From: Actinorugispora endophytica
GTDB lineage: Bacteria > Actinomycetota > Actinomycetes > Streptosporangiales > Streptosporangiaceae
Direction of reading: 5' to 3'
Length of the DNA stretch: 64,000 nucleotides
Assembly: GCF_004363075.1 (NCBI RefSeq)
Contig: NZ_SNYN01000012.1
Coordinates: forward strand, 62,001-126,000
A program made the translations under genes and the position numbers. The notes below the pieces were generated by a model that made no database searches, was not told the origin of the DNA, and saw only the letters and a program-made list of their open reading frames with translations. How positions within the stretch are numbered: the first letter of the stretch is position 1; each line of letters opens with the position of its first letter. Positions 17,619 to 27,805 of this stretch are shown here, in pieces.

Positions 17619-18695
17619 CTAGAAGTCGTAGTCGTCGATGTTGTCGGCGTTGAACCGGGTCGGCTCGCCGAGGACGATCTCGCCGTTCTCGCCGATCTCG
17701 TAGTCGCCCAGGCGCCCGGCCGTGAAGGTCTGGCCCTGCTCACCGGTGATCTGCCCGGCGGCCAGCGCCGCGCCGGTGTAGCCCGCCAGGTACGCCATGT
17801 CCTTGGGGTTCCACAGCGCGAACTCCTCGACGGTGCCGTTCTCGACGTACTCGCGCATCTGGTTGGGCGTGCCCAGACCGGTGACCGCGACCTCGCCCTT
17901 GAACTCGGAGTCGCTGACGTAGCGCGCCGCCGCGGCCAGGCCCACCGTCGTGGGCGAGACGACGCCCTTGAGGTCGGGGTGGGTCTGCAGCAGGCCCTGC
18001 ATCTCCTGGAAGGACTTCTGGTCGTCGTCGTTGCCGTAGACGGTGTCCACGACCTCGATGCCCTCGTAGTCGGGGTTGCTCGAGAGCTCCTCCTCCATCA
18101 GCTCCAGCCAGAGGTTCTGGTTGGTGGCGTTGGGGGTGGCCGACAGGAAGGCGATCTCGCCCTCGCCGTCGATCTGCTCCGCGATCATCTCGACCTGCAC
18201 CTTGGCCAGGCCCTCGGCCGACGCCTGGTTGACGAAGGCGTCGCGGCACTCGGGCGCGGTGTCGGAGTCGTAGGTCACGACCTTGGCCCCGGCCTGGCGC
18301 GCGGAGTTGAGCGCCGAGCACACCGCGTTGGGGTCGTTGGCCGCGAGCACGATGACGTCCGAGCCCTGCTGGCTCAGCGTGTTGATGTAGCTCACCTGGG
18401 AGGACGCGTTGGCCTCGGAGGGGCCGACCTCCTTGAACTCCGCGCCCAGCTCCTCGGCCACCTCGCTGCCGCCGGTGTTGGCGAACGTGAAGTAGGGGTT
18501 GTTGAGCTGCTTGGGCAGGTAGCTGACGGCCAGGCCCTCGGGGATCTCGGCGTTGGGGTCGGCCTCGCCGACCGCGCCGGTCTCGGCGGCCTCCTCCTCG
18601 TCGCCGCGGGTGGTGCCGCCACAGGCGGAGACGGCCAGCAGCAGGCCTGCCGCCGCGCCGGCGGCGATGCCGCGGGTCATTCGGGATCGGAACAT
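17619..18695 (-). CDS. rhaS: Rhamnose ABC transporter substrate-binding lipoprotein
   Basis: A 358-residue periplasmic-binding-protein family 2 (ribose-binding-like) lipoprotein. The signal peptide ends in a lipobox, LLLAVSACGG, with Cys near 25. The mature protein keeps sugar-binding-fold landmarks: GLAVSYLPKQLNNPYF, GSDVIVLAANDPNAVCSAL, GEIAFLSATPNATNQN and VTGLGTPNQMREYVENG. The ATG at 18695 follows AGAGGTGA. It is anchored outside the membrane and delivers rhamnose to RhaP/RhaQ. Assignment to rhamnose rests on the operon. Confidence 0.9.
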   Translation of the reverse strand: MFRSRMTRGIAAGAAAGLLLAVSACGGTTRGDEEEAAETGAVGEADPNAEIPEGLAVSYLPKQLNNPYFTFANTGGSEVAEELGAEFKEVGPSEANASSQVSYINTLSQQGSDVIVLAANDPNAVCSALNSARQAGAKVVTYDSDTAPECRDAFVNQASAEGLAKVQVEMIAEQIDGEGEIAFLSATPNATNQNLWLELMEEELSSNPDYEGIEVVDTVYGNDDDQKSFQEMQGLLQTHPDLKGVVSPTTVGLAAAARYVSDSEFKGEVAVTGLGTPNQMREYVENGTVEEFALWNPKDMAYLAGYTGAALAAGQITGEQGQTFTAGRLGDYEIGENGEIVLGEPTRFNADNIDDYDF

Positions 18696-18699
18696 CAGG

Positions 18700-19755
18700 T
18701 CACCTCTTGCTTGGTGCGGGGACTGTCGGGGAACTTGACGGGGAACTGTCGGCGGCGGCCCTGTCGGGTGGCGGGGCCGTCGCCCGGCGGCGCTCCTTGA
18801 GCCGGGTCACGACGTTGGGGGCGACCACCGAGATGACCAGCAGCAGACCGGTCACGATGGAGAGGGTGTCGGAGGAGACGTCGGCGAGCTGCAGGGCGTT
18901 GCGGATGGTGCCCAGCAGCAGGACGCCGCCGATCACCCCGGCCAGCGCGCCGCTGCCGCCGAAGATCGAGACGCCGCCGAGCAGGACCGCGGCCACCACG
19001 GACAGCTCCAGGCCCGCGGCGTTGTCGGCCCGGGCGCTGGAGTACTGCAGCGTCCAGAACACCCCGGCGACGGCCGAGACCGCGCCGGAGGCGACGAACA
19101 GCCACAGCTTGGTCATGCGCACCGAGATGCCCGAGAAGCGCGCGGCCTCGTCGTTGTTGCCGATGGCGTACAGCGCGCGGCCGACCGGGGTGGCGTGCAA
19201 CACCACGCCGAAGACCACGGCGAGCCCGATGACGAGCAGCACGACCCACGGGATCTGGGTCTCGCCGATCCGCGCGGTGGCGCCGCCGGTCCAGGAGAAC
19301 GGGAAGTCCGCGACGGCGCGGTCGCCCAGCACCACGTAGGCCAGGCCCCGGTACAGCGCCATGGTGCCGATGGTCACCGCGAGCGAGGGCAGCCCCGCCA
19401 CGGTCACCAGCAGGCCGTTGACCGCGCCCAGGACCGCGCCCAGGACGACGCACAGCGGCACGATGGTCTCCAGCGGCAGGCCCATCACCCACAGCTGGCC
19501 CATGACGGCGCTGGTCAGGCCCAGCGTGCTGGCCACCGAAAGGTCGATCTCCCCGGTGATGACGATGAGCGTCATGGGCAGCGCGATGAGCGCGATCGCG
19601 GCGATGTCCAGGATCAGGAAACCGGTGTTGCGCCCGGTGGCGAACCCCTCGATCCAGAAGGACGCCGCGATCACGGTCACGATCAGCGCGCCCACAACGG
19701 ACGCCTCCCGGGTGGCCAGCAGCCGGCGCAGCGGCGATGTCGACTCAGGCGCCAC
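18700..19755 (-). CDS. rhaQ: Rhamnose ABC transporter permease (second)
   Basis: About 351 residues with roughly nine hydrophobic segments, of the BPD_transp_2 (RbsC-like) family. The motif MTLIVITGEIDLSVASTLGLTS is the conserved cytoplasmic region contacting the ATPase; a second family block is ARFSGISVRMTKLWLFVASG. The GTG at 19755 is favoured because AGGAGG lies about 8 nt before it; a GTG at 19764 is nearer. It overlaps the 3' end of the upstream permease by about 11 nt, so translation is probably coupled. P/Q naming follows gene order only. Confidence 0.85.
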   Translation of the reverse strand: MAPESTSPLRRLLATREASVVGALIVTVIAASFWIEGFATGRNTGFLILDIAAIALIALPMTLIVITGEIDLSVASTLGLTSAVMGQLWVMGLPLETIVPLCVVLGAVLGAVNGLLVTVAGLPSLAVTIGTMALYRGLAYVVLGDRAVADFPFSWTGGATARIGETQIPWVVLLVIGLAVVFGVVLHATPVGRALYAIGNNDEAARFSGISVRMTKLWLFVASGAVSAVAGVFWTLQYSSARADNAAGLELSVVAAVLLGGVSIFGGSGALAGVIGGVLLLGTIRNALQLADVSSDTLSIVTGLLLVISVVAPNVVTRLKERRRATAPPPDRAAADSSPSSSPTVPAPSKR

Positions 19756-20791
19756 GGGATTCACCTCCTCGAAGTCGGCGTTCGGCGCGCACGGCGAGGA
19801 GCCGGTCCATACCGATCGCGATCAGAATGAGCAGGCCGACCACGGCCTGCTGCCAGAAGCCGTCGACCCGCAGGATCGGCAGCGCCGAACCGATGGTGGT
19901 GAGCAGGACCGCGCCCAGCGCCGCGCCGAGCACGGTGCCGCTGCCGCCGAAGATCGCCACGCCGCCGACGACGGCCGCGGCCACCACCTGCAGTTCCAGG
20001 CCGGTGCCGACGGTGGCGTCCAGGGTGCCGAAGCGCGCCGCGTAGAGCACCCCGGCCAGGCCCGCCAGGGCGCCGTTGGCGACGAAGGCGGCGAAGATCC
20101 TGCGGTCCACCGAGATGCCGGACAGCCGCGCGGCGGCGGGTTCGGAGCCGATGGCGTACAGTTCGCGGCCGCTGCGGTAGGAGGACAGGTACCAGCCGAC
20201 CGCCGCCACGACCACGACCGCGACCAGGGCGAGCACCGGGATCCCGAGGACCGTGGCGCGGCCCAGCGCCAGGAACGGGCCGGGCATGTCGGCGGCGTTG
20301 ATCTGCCGCCCCCCGGCCAGCCAGTGGTCCACGCCGCGGAAGACGTACAGCGTGCCCAGGGTGACCACGAGCGCGGGGACCCGGGCCGCGGCCACGAGCG
20401 CGCCGTTGACCGCGCCGCACACCGCTCCGATCAGCACCCCGGCCACGGCCACCACGGGGATGGGCAGGTTCGGGAAGGCGATGAACAGGCTGCCCACCGC
20501 GAACGCGGTCAGGCCCAGGATGGAGCCCACGGACAGGTCGACGCTGCGGGTGACGATGACCAGGGTCTGGCCGACGGCCAGGATGGTCAGCAGGGTCGCG
20601 CCCAGCAGCAGGTCGCGCAGGCTCTGCGCGGACAGGAAGTTGGGGTTGACGACCGTGGTGACGACGATCAGCAGGACCAGGGCCAGCAGGATGCCGACCT
20701 CCCGGACCTGGCGCAGCCGGCGCCCGGCCTTGGCGTCGCCGCCGCCGTGCTCCTGCACCTGGGGGGACGGCGCGGTGGTGGGGGTGCTCAC
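19745..20791 (-). CDS. rhaP: Rhamnose ABC transporter permease (first)
   Basis: A 348-residue RbsC-like permease. It has the family motif [20 protein letters not shown], then alternating hydrophobic segments and [20 protein letters not shown]. Its GTG start overlaps the stop of the ATPase gene by four bases (GTGA), indicating coupled translation. With RhaQ it forms the membrane channel. Confidence 0.85.
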   Translation of the reverse strand: MSTPTTAPSPQVQEHGGGDAKAGRRLRQVREVGILLALVLLIVVTTVVNPNFLSAQSLRDLLLGATLLTILAVGQTLVIVTRSVDLSVGSILGLTAFAVGSLFIAFPNLPIPVVAVAGVLIGAVCGAVNGALVAAARVPALVVTLGTLYVFRGVDHWLAGGRQINAADMPGPFLALGRATVLGIPVLALVAVVVVAAVGWYLSSYRSGRELYAIGSEPAAARLSGISVDRRIFAAFVANGALAGLAGVLYAARFGTLDATVGTGLELQVVAAAVVGGVAIFGGSGTVLGAALGAVLLTTIGSALPILRVDGFWQQAVVGLLILIAIGMDRLLAVRAERRLRGGESRGA

Positions 20792-22308
20792 GCCGCCTCA
20801 CCCCGCTGCCCGGTGGCCGCGTACATGACGGACTCCTCGGTGGCTTCGTCTCGGGAGAGCTCGGCGCTGATCCGGCCCTCGTGCATGACCAGCACGCGGT
20901 CGGCCATGCCCAGGACCTCGGGGAGCTCGCTGGAGACCATGACGACCGCCAGGCCCTGGCCCGCGAGTTCGGACAGCAGGCGGTGCACCTCGGACTTGGT
21001 GCCCACGTCGATGCCGCGGGTGGGCTCGTCCACGATGAGCACCTTGGGGCCGGTGGCCAGCCACTTGGCCAGCACGACCTTCTGCTGGTTGCCGCCCGAC
21101 AGGGTGGAGACCGCGTCGGTGAGCCGCCCGGCCTTGACCTGGAGGCGCTCGGCCCACTCGCGGGCGGTTCCCTCCTCGGCGGAGGAGCGCAGCAGTCCGA
21201 ACCGGCTCAGCGGCCAGCGCCGGGTCAGGGTGGCGTTGCGCTCCACCGACAGCTCCATGACCAGGCCCTGCTGGCGGCGGTCCTCGGGGACCAGCGCCAC
21301 GCCCGCTGCCATGGCCGCCGCGGGCGAGGCCTTGGGCAGGGCGCGGCCGTTGACGCTCACGGTGCCGGAGTCGTAGCGGTCGACACCGAAGACCGCGCGC
21401 ATCACCTCGCTGCGTCCGGCCCCCACGAGCCCGGCCAGCGCCACGATCTCGCCGGCGCGGACGGTGAGGTCCACGTCCGAGAAGACGCCGGCGCGGGTGA
21501 GGCCCCGGACCTCCAGGACCGTGTCACCGGGCTCGGTGTCCTGCTTGGGGAACAGCGCGGCGATGTCGCGGCCGACCATCTTGCGCACGACCGCGTCCAC
21601 GGTGAGCTCGCCGATGGGGTCGGTGGAGATGTACCTGCCGTCGCGCATCACGGTGACGCGGTCGCACAGCGAGAACACCTCGTCGAAGCGGTGCGAGATG
21701 AACAGGATGGCCGAGCCGGAGTCGCGCAGCGAGCGCGCCACCGTGAACAGCCGCTCCACCTCGACGCCGGACAGCGCGGCGGTGGGCTCGTCCATGACCA
21801 GCACCCGCGCCTGCAGCGACAGGGCCTTGGCGATCTCGATGAGCTGCTGGTCGGCGATCGACAGGCCCTTGGCGGGGCGGGCCGGGTCGATGCGCACGCC
21901 GAGCCGGGCGAACAGCGCGTCGGAGGCGGCGTGCATGGCCGCCTTGTCGATGCGGCGTCCCCTGGCCAGCGGCTGGCGGCCCATGAAGATGTTCTCCGCG
22001 ACCGACAGGTCGGGGAACAGCGTGGGCTCCTGGTAGATGACGGCCACCCCGGCCCGCTGGGCGTCGGCGGGCCGGGCGAAGACGGCGGGCTCACCGTCGA
22101 CCTCGATGCGGCCCTCGTCGGGCTGGTGCACCCCGGCGATCATCTTGACCAGGGTGGACTTGCCTGCTCCATTCTCCCCGCACAGCGCGTGGATCTCACC
22201 CGCGCGCAGCGTCAGCGACACCCCTTGGAGCGCTTTGACGCTTCCGAAGGACTTGGCCGCGTCGACGAGCGCGAGCGGGGGAGGTACCGGCGGAGGCTGC
22301 TGGGCCAC
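20788..22308 (-). CDS. rhaT: Rhamnose ABC transporter ATP-binding protein (two ABC domains)
   Basis: 506 residues containing two nucleotide-binding domains in tandem, as in RbsA/MglA. Domain 1: Walker [11 protein letters not shown], signature region [16 protein letters not shown] and Walker [12 protein letters not shown]. Domain 2: a degenerate Walker A ([10 protein letters not shown]), signature [15 protein letters not shown] and Walker [13 protein letters not shown]. The second site is typically weak in this family. The GTG at 22308 is preceded by AAGGAGG at ideal spacing. It is the first gene of the minus-strand rhamnose operon, with an operator-like site 47 nt upstream. Confidence 0.92.
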   Translation of the reverse strand: MAQQPPPVPPPLALVDAAKSFGSVKALQGVSLTLRAGEIHALCGENGAGKSTLVKMIAGVHQPDEGRIEVDGEPAVFARPADAQRAGVAVIYQEPTLFPDLSVAENIFMGRQPLARGRRIDKAAMHAASDALFARLGVRIDPARPAKGLSIADQQLIEIAKALSLQARVLVMDEPTAALSGVEVERLFTVARSLRDSGSAILFISHRFDEVFSLCDRVTVMRDGRYISTDPIGELTVDAVVRKMVGRDIAALFPKQDTEPGDTVLEVRGLTRAGVFSDVDLTVRAGEIVALAGLVGAGRSEVMRAVFGVDRYDSGTVSVNGRALPKASPAAAMAAGVALVPEDRRQQGLVMELSVERNATLTRRWPLSRFGLLRSSAEEGTAREWAERLQVKAGRLTDAVSTLSGGNQQKVVLAKWLATGPKVLIVDEPTRGIDVGTKSEVHRLLSELAGQGLAVVMVSSELPEVLGMADRVLVMHEGRISAELSRDEATEESVMYAATGQRGEAA

Positions 22309-22354
22309 GGCGCCCTCCTTGACATCGGGTCGGGTCACCGCAGGACACGGCGAC

Positions 22355-22368
22355 AAAAAACGTTTCAA
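22355..22368. promoter_or_regulatory. Operator-like site upstream of rhaT
   Basis: AAAAAACGTTTCAA matches TTGAAACGTTTCAA at 11 of 14 positions, including a perfect right half. It lies between the divergent transporter operon and lacI gene, on the transporter side. Confidence 0.6.
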
Positions 22369-22527
22369 TTGAGGAGGACGTTAGATGGACCACAGGACCA
22401 CGTCAAGAGGGAATGTCCCAGGTATTAACAAAATGTGACGCCGCCGCCGTCGACAGCCCCCGGCCGTTAACATTGCTTCACAGTCCCTTGGACAACGACG
22501 CGCGGCGGCCGATGTCACGCATCGCTA

Positions 22528-22556
22528 TTGACACGTTTCAATCAAGCTGTGACGAT
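22528..22556 (+). promoter_or_regulatory. Promoter and operator of the rhamnose LacI gene
   Basis: TTGACA (22528-22533) as -35, 17 bases, then GACGAT (22551-22556) as a fair -10. The operator TTGACACGTTTCAA (22528-22541) overlaps the -35 and spacer and matches the palindrome TTGAAACGTTTCAA at 13 of 14. This placement suggests autorepression. Confidence 0.65.
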
Positions 22557-22598
22557 GACCGGAAACCGTTGCCTCTTCACGTGTTCGGAGACCGCGCC

Positions 22599-23651
22599 TT
22601 GCCACCGCCCGCCAACACCGCCCGCAACGTCGGGATCAACGACGTCGCCGCCCGGGCGGGCGTGTCCCCGGGGACCGTGTCCAACGTGCTGAACCGCCCC
22701 GAGCGCGTGGCCGAGGCCACCCGGCTGCGGGTCGAGGAGGCCATCCGGGAGCTCGACTACGTCCGCAACTCCTCGGGGCGCAGCCTGCGCGCGGGCCGCA
22801 GCGACTCGGTGGGCCTGCTCGTGCTGGACGTGACCAATCCGTTCTTCACGATGGTCGCCCAGGGCGTCGAGGACCAGGCCGCCGAGGCCGGGCGCACCGT
22901 GATGCTGCTGAACTCCTCGGAGGACCCCGAGCGCCAGCGCCGGTCGCTGCGCCTGCTCGCCGAACAGCGCGCGGCGGGGGCCGTGGTCATGCCGGTGGAC
23001 GACGACGTGACCGACCTGCTGTGGCTGCGCGAGCGCGGCATCCCCTGGGTGGTGCTGGACCGCGGTGACGTCGGCGCCGACGTGGGCAGCAGCGTGTACG
23101 TGGACAACCACGCGGGCGGCCTGGCCGCGGGACGGCACCTGATCAGCCTCGGCCACGAGCGGATCACCTTCCTGAGCGGCCCGCTGAGCCTGGAGCAGTG
23201 CCGCGTCCGCCTGGCCGGGCTGCGCGCGGCCCTCGACGAGAACGGTTTCGACTCCGAGAACGGGGTCCGGGTGATCGAGACCGGCTCGCTGACCGCCGCC
23301 TCCGGCGACAAGGCCGCGGAGGAGGTCCTGGCGGGCGGGCCGCGCAGGCGTCCCCAGGCGGTGTTCTGCGCCAACGACCAGCTCGCCCTGGGACTGCTCA
23401 AGGGGCTGGGCGAGCGGGGACTCGGCGCGCCCGCGGACCTGTCGGTGGTCGGCTACGACGACATCGACGTCGCGGCGCTGGTGCATCCCGGCCTGACCAC
23501 GGTCGCCCAGCCCAAGTACGAGATCGGCCGCGCCGCGATGCGCCTGCTCGCCGCCGAGCTCGACGACCCCGGCGGCCACCGGTACGAACGCCTCCTGTTC
23601 GAGCCCCGCCTCGTCGTCCGCGGCTCCACGGCGGCCTACCGGGAGCCCTAG
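22599..23651 (+). CDS. LacI-family repressor, probable rhamnose regulator
   Basis: About 350 residues. Helix-turn-helix at the N-terminus (INDVAARAGVSPGTVSNVLN), hinge region after LDYVRNSSGRSLRAG, then a periplasmic-binding-protein effector domain (VGLLVLDVTNPFFTMVAQG, FCANDQLALGLLKGL, VVGYDDIDVAALVHP). The TTG at 22599 has GGAG about 10 nt upstream and gives the usual LacI length; a GTG at 22581 is the alternative. Longer frames run over the promoter. It is divergent from the rhaT operon, and four matching palindromes lie in the cluster. A local repressor relieved by rhamnose or rhamnulose is inferred. Confidence 0.88.
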   Translation: MPPPANTARNVGINDVAARAGVSPGTVSNVLNRPERVAEATRLRVEEAIRELDYVRNSSGRSLRAGRSDSVGLLVLDVTNPFFTMVAQGVEDQAAEAGRTVMLLNSSEDPERQRRSLRLLAEQRAAGAVVMPVDDDVTDLLWLRERGIPWVVLDRGDVGADVGSSVYVDNHAGGLAAGRHLISLGHERITFLSGPLSLEQCRVRLAGLRAALDENGFDSENGVRVIETGSLTAASGDKAAEEVLAGGPRRRPQAVFCANDQLALGLLKGLGERGLGAPADLSVVGYDDIDVAALVHPGLTTVAQPKYEIGRAAMRLLAAELDDPGGHRYERLLFEPRLVVRGSTAAYREP

Positions 23652-23673
23652 CGTCCCGCGTTCGTGGTGGCCT

Positions 23674-23743
23674 CCCCGTTGGTCACGGCCTTTCCGGGGC
23701 CTCGGAGGCGGCCGAGGCCCCGGAAAGGCCGCGACCAACGGGG
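23674..23743. terminator. Long bidirectional hairpin between lacI and xylA
   Basis: 32-nt arms pair at 31 positions; the left arm is 23674-23705 (CCCCGTTGGTCACGGCCTTT then CCGGGGCCTCGG) and the loop is AGGCGG. It serves two converging genes. The core TTTCCGGGG-C-TCGGAGGCGG is shared with the hairpin at 323-372. Confidence 0.88.
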
Positions 23744-23792
23744 GGAGCGGAGCAGCGGCCCCGGGGGATGGGGCCGGGACCACCGCTCCAGA

Positions 23793-24950
23793 TCAGCGCA
23801 CGCCCATGAGGTGCTCCAGGGCGAGCTGGTCGAGGCGCTCGAAGTGGTAGCCGCGCTCGCCCGCCGCCTCCAGGTCGATCTCCTCGGCGAGCAGGTCGTC
23901 CAGCGTCTCCCCGTCGGCGAGCGTGGGCAGCGAGAGCTCCGCCACGCGCGCCGCCTCGACGGCCTCGCGCACCTCGGGGTCGGCGCGGAACGCCGCCGCC
24001 TTGGCCTTGAGGATCAGGTAGTTGCGCATGCAGCCGCGCGCGGACTCCCACACCCCGCTCATGTCCTCGGTGCGGGGGGTCTTGAAGTCGAAGTGCAGCG
24101 ACCCGTCGTACCCGCTGCTCTCCAACAGGTCGACCAGGAAGAACGCCTCCTTGAGGTCGCCCGCGCCGAAGCGCAGGTCCTGGTCGTACTTGATGCCGCG
24201 CTGGCCGTTGAGGTCGATGTGGAAGAGCTTGCCGTGCCACAGGGCCTGGGCGACGCCGTGCGCGAAGTTCAGCCCTGCCATCTGCTCGTGGCCGACCTCG
24301 GGGTTCACCCCGACCATCTCGGGATGCTCCAGCTCGTCGATGAAGGCCAGCGCGTGCCCGACGGTGGGCAGCAGCACGTCGCCGCGCGGCTCGTTGGGCT
24401 TGGGCTCGATGGCGAACCGCAGGTCGTAGCCGCGGTCGCGGACGTAGCCGCACAGGATGTCGAACGCCTCGCGCAGCCGGTCCAGCGCGGCGGCGTCGTC
24501 CTTTCCCGCCTCGGTCTCGGCCCCGTCCATTCCGCCCCAGCACACGTAGGTGCGCGCGCCCAGTTCGGCGGCCAGGTCGATGTTGCGCAGCACCTTGCGG
24601 ACGGCGTACCGGCGCACGTCGCGGCTGTTGGAGGTGAAGCCGCCGTCCCGGAACACCGGGTGGCTGAACAGGTTGGTGGTCACCATGGGCACGGTCACGC
24701 CGGTCTCGGCCAGCGCGCCGGTGAAGCGCTTGACGATCGCGTCGCGGGTGGCCGCGTCGCTGCCCGGGGGGACGAGGTCGTCGTCGTGGAAGGTCACGCC
24801 GTGCGCGCCCAGCTCGCCCAGGCGGTGGACCGCCTCGACGGGGTCGAGGGCCGGGCGCACGGCTTCGCCGAAGGTGTTGTGGCCGCGCCACCCCACGGTC
24901 CACAGCCCGAAGCTGAACCGGTCCCCGGGGACGGGCTGGTAGTCGTTCAT
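23793..24950 (-). CDS. xylA: Xylose isomerase
   Basis: 385 residues, the length of the actinobacterial class I enzyme. It converts D-xylose to D-xylulose using two divalent metals. The catalytic His region [13 protein letters not shown], the metal-ligand motifs [48 protein letters not shown] and [12 protein letters not shown] are all intact. The ATG at 24950 follows GAGGAG. It lies 44 nt downstream of xylB on the same strand, so the two are one operon controlled from the xylB-side promoter. Confidence 0.97.
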   Translation of the reverse strand: MNDYQPVPGDRFSFGLWTVGWRGHNTFGEAVRPALDPVEAVHRLGELGAHGVTFHDDDLVPPGSDAATRDAIVKRFTGALAETGVTVPMVTTNLFSHPVFRDGGFTSNSRDVRRYAVRKVLRNIDLAAELGARTYVCWGGMDGAETEAGKDDAAALDRLREAFDILCGYVRDRGYDLRFAIEPKPNEPRGDVLLPTVGHALAFIDELEHPEMVGVNPEVGHEQMAGLNFAHGVAQALWHGKLFHIDLNGQRGIKYDQDLRFGAGDLKEAFFLVDLLESSGYDGSLHFDFKTPRTEDMSGVWESARGCMRNYLILKAKAAAFRADPEVREAVEAARVAELSLPTLADGETLDDLLAEEIDLEAAGERGYHFERLDQLALEHLMGVR

Positions 24951-24994
24951 CGCGGTCTCCTCTTTCGTTTCTCGCTGGTCGGTCCGCTGTGTGG

Positions 24995-26386
24995 TCAGTG
25001 TCCGTCCCGGACGGCCGCGTAGCGTTCGCGCACACGCGGGGTCGGGTCGGCCTCGAACACCGCGGTGTCGGCGGAGGCCCGCCAGACGGGCGGCTCGGCG
25101 GTTCCGGCCAGCGCCCAGGCGGCCTGGCGGGCCGCTCCGTCGGCGACGTACTCGCTCTCCGCCGGGACCGTGACGGGGCGCCCCAGGATCCTCGGGGCGA
25201 TGTCGCGCACGGCGGCCGAGCGGGCGCCGCCGCCGATCAGGAGCACCCGGCGCACCGGGACCCCGTTGCCGGTGAGGGCGTCCACGGCGTCGGCCAGTCC
25301 GCACAGCACGCCCTCGACGAAGGCGCGCGCCATCGTCTCGGGTCGCAGGTTGGCGCGGGTGAGGCCGTCCAGGCGGCCGGTGGCGTCGGGGCGGTCGGGG
25401 GTGCGCTCGCCGTCGAGGTAGGGCAGGAGGGACAGGCCGCCGGCGCCGGGCTCGGCGGCCAGCGCCAACCGGTCGAAGGCGGCGAGGTCGACGCCGAGCG
25501 CGGCGGCCCCGGCGTTCAGGACCCGGGCCGCGTTCAGGGTGCACACCAGCGGCAGGTAGCGGCCGGTGGCGTCGGCGAAGCCCGCGACGGTCCCGGTCGC
25601 GTCGGAGGTGGGCGCGTCGGCGACGGCGAAGGCGGTGCCCGAGGTGCCGACGGACACCACGACGTCACCCGGGCCCGCGCCCAGGCCCAGGGCCGCGGCC
25701 ATGTTGTCGCCCGTCCCGGGCGCCACCACGTCGATCGGGGGCAGGCCGCGCGCGCGGACCGCGCCGACGGTCTCGGCGGGGGCGGCCACGCGGGGCGTGC
25801 GCGGGGCGCGGCCGAAGGCGAGGGTGAGCAGGTCGGTCCGGTAGCGGTCGGCGGCGGGGTCGTAGTAGCCGGTCCCCGAGGCGTCGCCGCGGTCGGTGAC
25901 GGCCTCGTCCGCGCCGGTCAGGCGCTGGGTGAGCCAGTCGTGCGGGAGCAGGACGCCCTCGGTCCGCGCGGCGTTGGCGGGCTCGTGCTCGGCGAGCCAG
26001 CGCAGCTTGGTGACGGTGAAGCTCGGCACCGGGACCAGGCCCACGGCCTCGCTCCAGGCCGCGGGGCCGCCCAGTTCGGCGGTGAGGTCGGCGGCCGCCG
26101 CGGCCGAGCGGGTGTCGTTCCACAGCAGGGCCGGGCGCACCACCCCGCCCTCGGCGTCCAGGGCGACCATGCCGTGCTGCTGCCCGGCGACCGCGATGGC
26201 GGAGACCCCGTCGAGCAGCCCCCCGGAGGCGGCCCCGGTCAGGGCCTCCCACCACGCCCGGGGGTCGACCTCTGTTCCGTCGGGATGGGGCGCCCGGGCC
26301 TGGCGCACCAGCTCCCCGGTCTCGGCGTCGCGCACGACGATCTTGGTGGCCTGGGTCGAGGAGTCCACTCCTGCGACGAGCGGCAT
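24995..26386 (-). CDS. xylB: Xylulokinase
   Basis: A 463-residue FGGY kinase phosphorylating D-xylulose to xylulose 5-phosphate. Motifs: [13 protein letters not shown] at the N-terminus, [28 protein letters not shown] and [17 protein letters not shown]. The ATG at 26386 follows AGGGAGG. It heads the xylB-xylA operon, with a ROK operator at 26422-26446 just upstream. Confidence 0.95.
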   Translation of the reverse strand: MPLVAGVDSSTQATKIVVRDAETGELVRQARAPHPDGTEVDPRAWWEALTGAASGGLLDGVSAIAVAGQQHGMVALDAEGGVVRPALLWNDTRSAAAAADLTAELGGPAAWSEAVGLVPVPSFTVTKLRWLAEHEPANAARTEGVLLPHDWLTQRLTGADEAVTDRGDASGTGYYDPAADRYRTDLLTLAFGRAPRTPRVAAPAETVGAVRARGLPPIDVVAPGTGDNMAAALGLGAGPGDVVVSVGTSGTAFAVADAPTSDATGTVAGFADATGRYLPLVCTLNAARVLNAGAAALGVDLAAFDRLALAAEPGAGGLSLLPYLDGERTPDRPDATGRLDGLTRANLRPETMARAFVEGVLCGLADAVDALTGNGVPVRRVLLIGGGARSAAVRDIAPRILGRPVTVPAESEYVADGAARQAAWALAGTAEPPVWRASADTAVFEADPTPRVRERYAAVRDGH

Positions 26387-26421
26387 CGCGGTCCCTCCCT
26401 GGTCGGTTGGCGGAACATCCA

Positions 26422-26446
26422 TTAGTTTGATGACTGAACGAATTAG
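26422..26446. promoter_or_regulatory. ROK operator between xylB and the xylR-type gene
   Basis: TTAGTTTG-atgactgaa-CGAATTAG: two arms spaced by nine bases, matching the three xyloglucan-locus sites. The right arm is the weakest of the four. A minus-strand TTGACA (26448-26453) abuts it, so binding would block the xylB promoter. Confidence 0.75.
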
Positions 26447-26530
26447 TTGTCAATCCCTGTCGTCGAACCCAGCACACTGGTAGGGGGTCAGGGCGCGCCG
26501 CGGGGCGCGGAGCAGGAGGAGAACTGCCGA

Positions 26531-27781
26531 ATGGTGGGCGTGAGCGACGGGCCGGCCGGCTTCCAGGCCATCAGGGAGGCCAACCTGGGCATCGTGCTGC
26601 GGACGATCCGGCAGACGGCGCCGTGCTCGCGGGCGGTGGTGGCCGCCTCGACCGGGCTGACCAAGGCCACCGTGTCCAGTCTGGTGGCGGACCTGATCGA
26701 CCGGGGCCTGGTGTGCGAGACCGGCCTGGTGACCGAGCGCCGGGTGGGGCGGCCCGGCATGCTGCTGACCATCGACGGCTCGACCCTGGTCGCGATCGGC
26801 CTGGAGGTCAACGTCGACTACATCGCGGTCTCGGCCGTCGACCTGCTCGAACGCGAGGTGTTGAGCAGGCATGTGGAGTTCGACGCCTCCTCCGCGGGCC
26901 CCGAGGCGTGCGCGGCGCGGCTGCGCGAGGTGCTGCTGGAGGTCGCCGCCGACCCCCTGCTGCGCGACCGCCCGCTGGTCGGGGCCAGCACGGCCGTGCC
27001 CGCGCTCATCGACGCCCCCGCCGGGACGGTCACCAACGCGCCCAACCTGGGCTGGCGGGACTTCCCCCTGCGGGAGCGGCTGACGGCGCTGCTCGCCGGC
27101 TCCCCCCTCGAAGGACTTCCCCTGCTGGTGGACAACGACGCCAACCTGGGCGCGGTCGCCGAGTACCGGGGCGGCCACCTGGCCCGCACCCTGGACCTGG
27201 TGTACCTGACGGGCGAGGTCGGCATCGGCGCGGGCGTGCTGATGAACGGGGAGCTGCTGCGCGGGGCCAGCGGGTTCGCGGGCGAGGTCGGGCACATCCC
27301 CCTGCTCGGGAACGGCCCGTTGTGCGCGTGCGGACGCCGCGGCTGCCTGGAGTCGCTGGCCGGGATGGACACGATCCTGCGCCGGGCGGTGCCCGAACTC
27401 GTGCCCGAGGGGCCGGTGCGCGGCAGTGGCCTGGGCGAACTGGTCGCCGAGACCGCGCGCCGCGCGGAGGCCGGGGACGCCGCGGCCCTGGCCGCGCTGC
27501 GCACCGCCGGGACCTGGCTCGGCAGGGCCGTCGCGACGCTGGTCAACCTGCTCAACCCGAGCGCCGTCGTCCTGGGCGGCTACTTCGTGCCCCTGGCCCC
27601 GTGGCTGCTGCCGCCCTGCCGCGCCGCGGCGGCCGCGCACTCCTTCGCCCCCGACGGCGGAGGCTGTCGGATCGAGCCCTCGGCCCTGGGCCTGAGCGCC
27701 GCCGCGCGCGGCGGCGCCATGGCCCTGATCGACGCCCTGGACACCGGTGCCCTCCCCCTCCCCCCGGCCACCGCGGCCTAG
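26531..27781 (+). CDS. xylR: ROK-family regulator (XylR type)
   Basis: 416 residues. Winged helix-turn-helix at about 12-75 (LRTIRQTAPCSRAVVAASTG, then LTKATVSSLVADLIDRGLV), then a ROK sugar-kinase-like domain with DNDANLGAVAEYRGG, YLTGEVGIGAGVLMNG and the zinc motif CACGRRGCLE. This is the standard layout of xylose repressors. The ATG at 26531 follows GGAGGAG. It is divergent from xylBA with a matching operator between them. Xylose as inducer is inferred. Confidence 0.9.
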   Translation: MVGVSDGPAGFQAIREANLGIVLRTIRQTAPCSRAVVAASTGLTKATVSSLVADLIDRGLVCETGLVTERRVGRPGMLLTIDGSTLVAIGLEVNVDYIAVSAVDLLEREVLSRHVEFDASSAGPEACAARLREVLLEVAADPLLRDRPLVGASTAVPALIDAPAGTVTNAPNLGWRDFPLRERLTALLAGSPLEGLPLLVDNDANLGAVAEYRGGHLARTLDLVYLTGEVGIGAGVLMNGELLRGASGFAGEVGHIPLLGNGPLCACGRRGCLESLAGMDTILRRAVPELVPEGPVRGSGLGELVAETARRAEAGDAAALAALRTAGTWLGRAVATLVNLLNPSAVVLGGYFVPLAPWLLPPCRAAAAAHSFAPDGGGCRIEPSALGLSAAARGGAMALIDALDTGALPLPPATAA

Positions 27782-27805
27782 CGCCCCCCGTCGGGGAAGC
27801 GGCGC

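Noticed and set aside
26387-26530. A riboswitch or attenuator upstream of xylB/xylR
   Set aside because: The conserved part is a short two-arm operator; no extended fold or terminator was visible.
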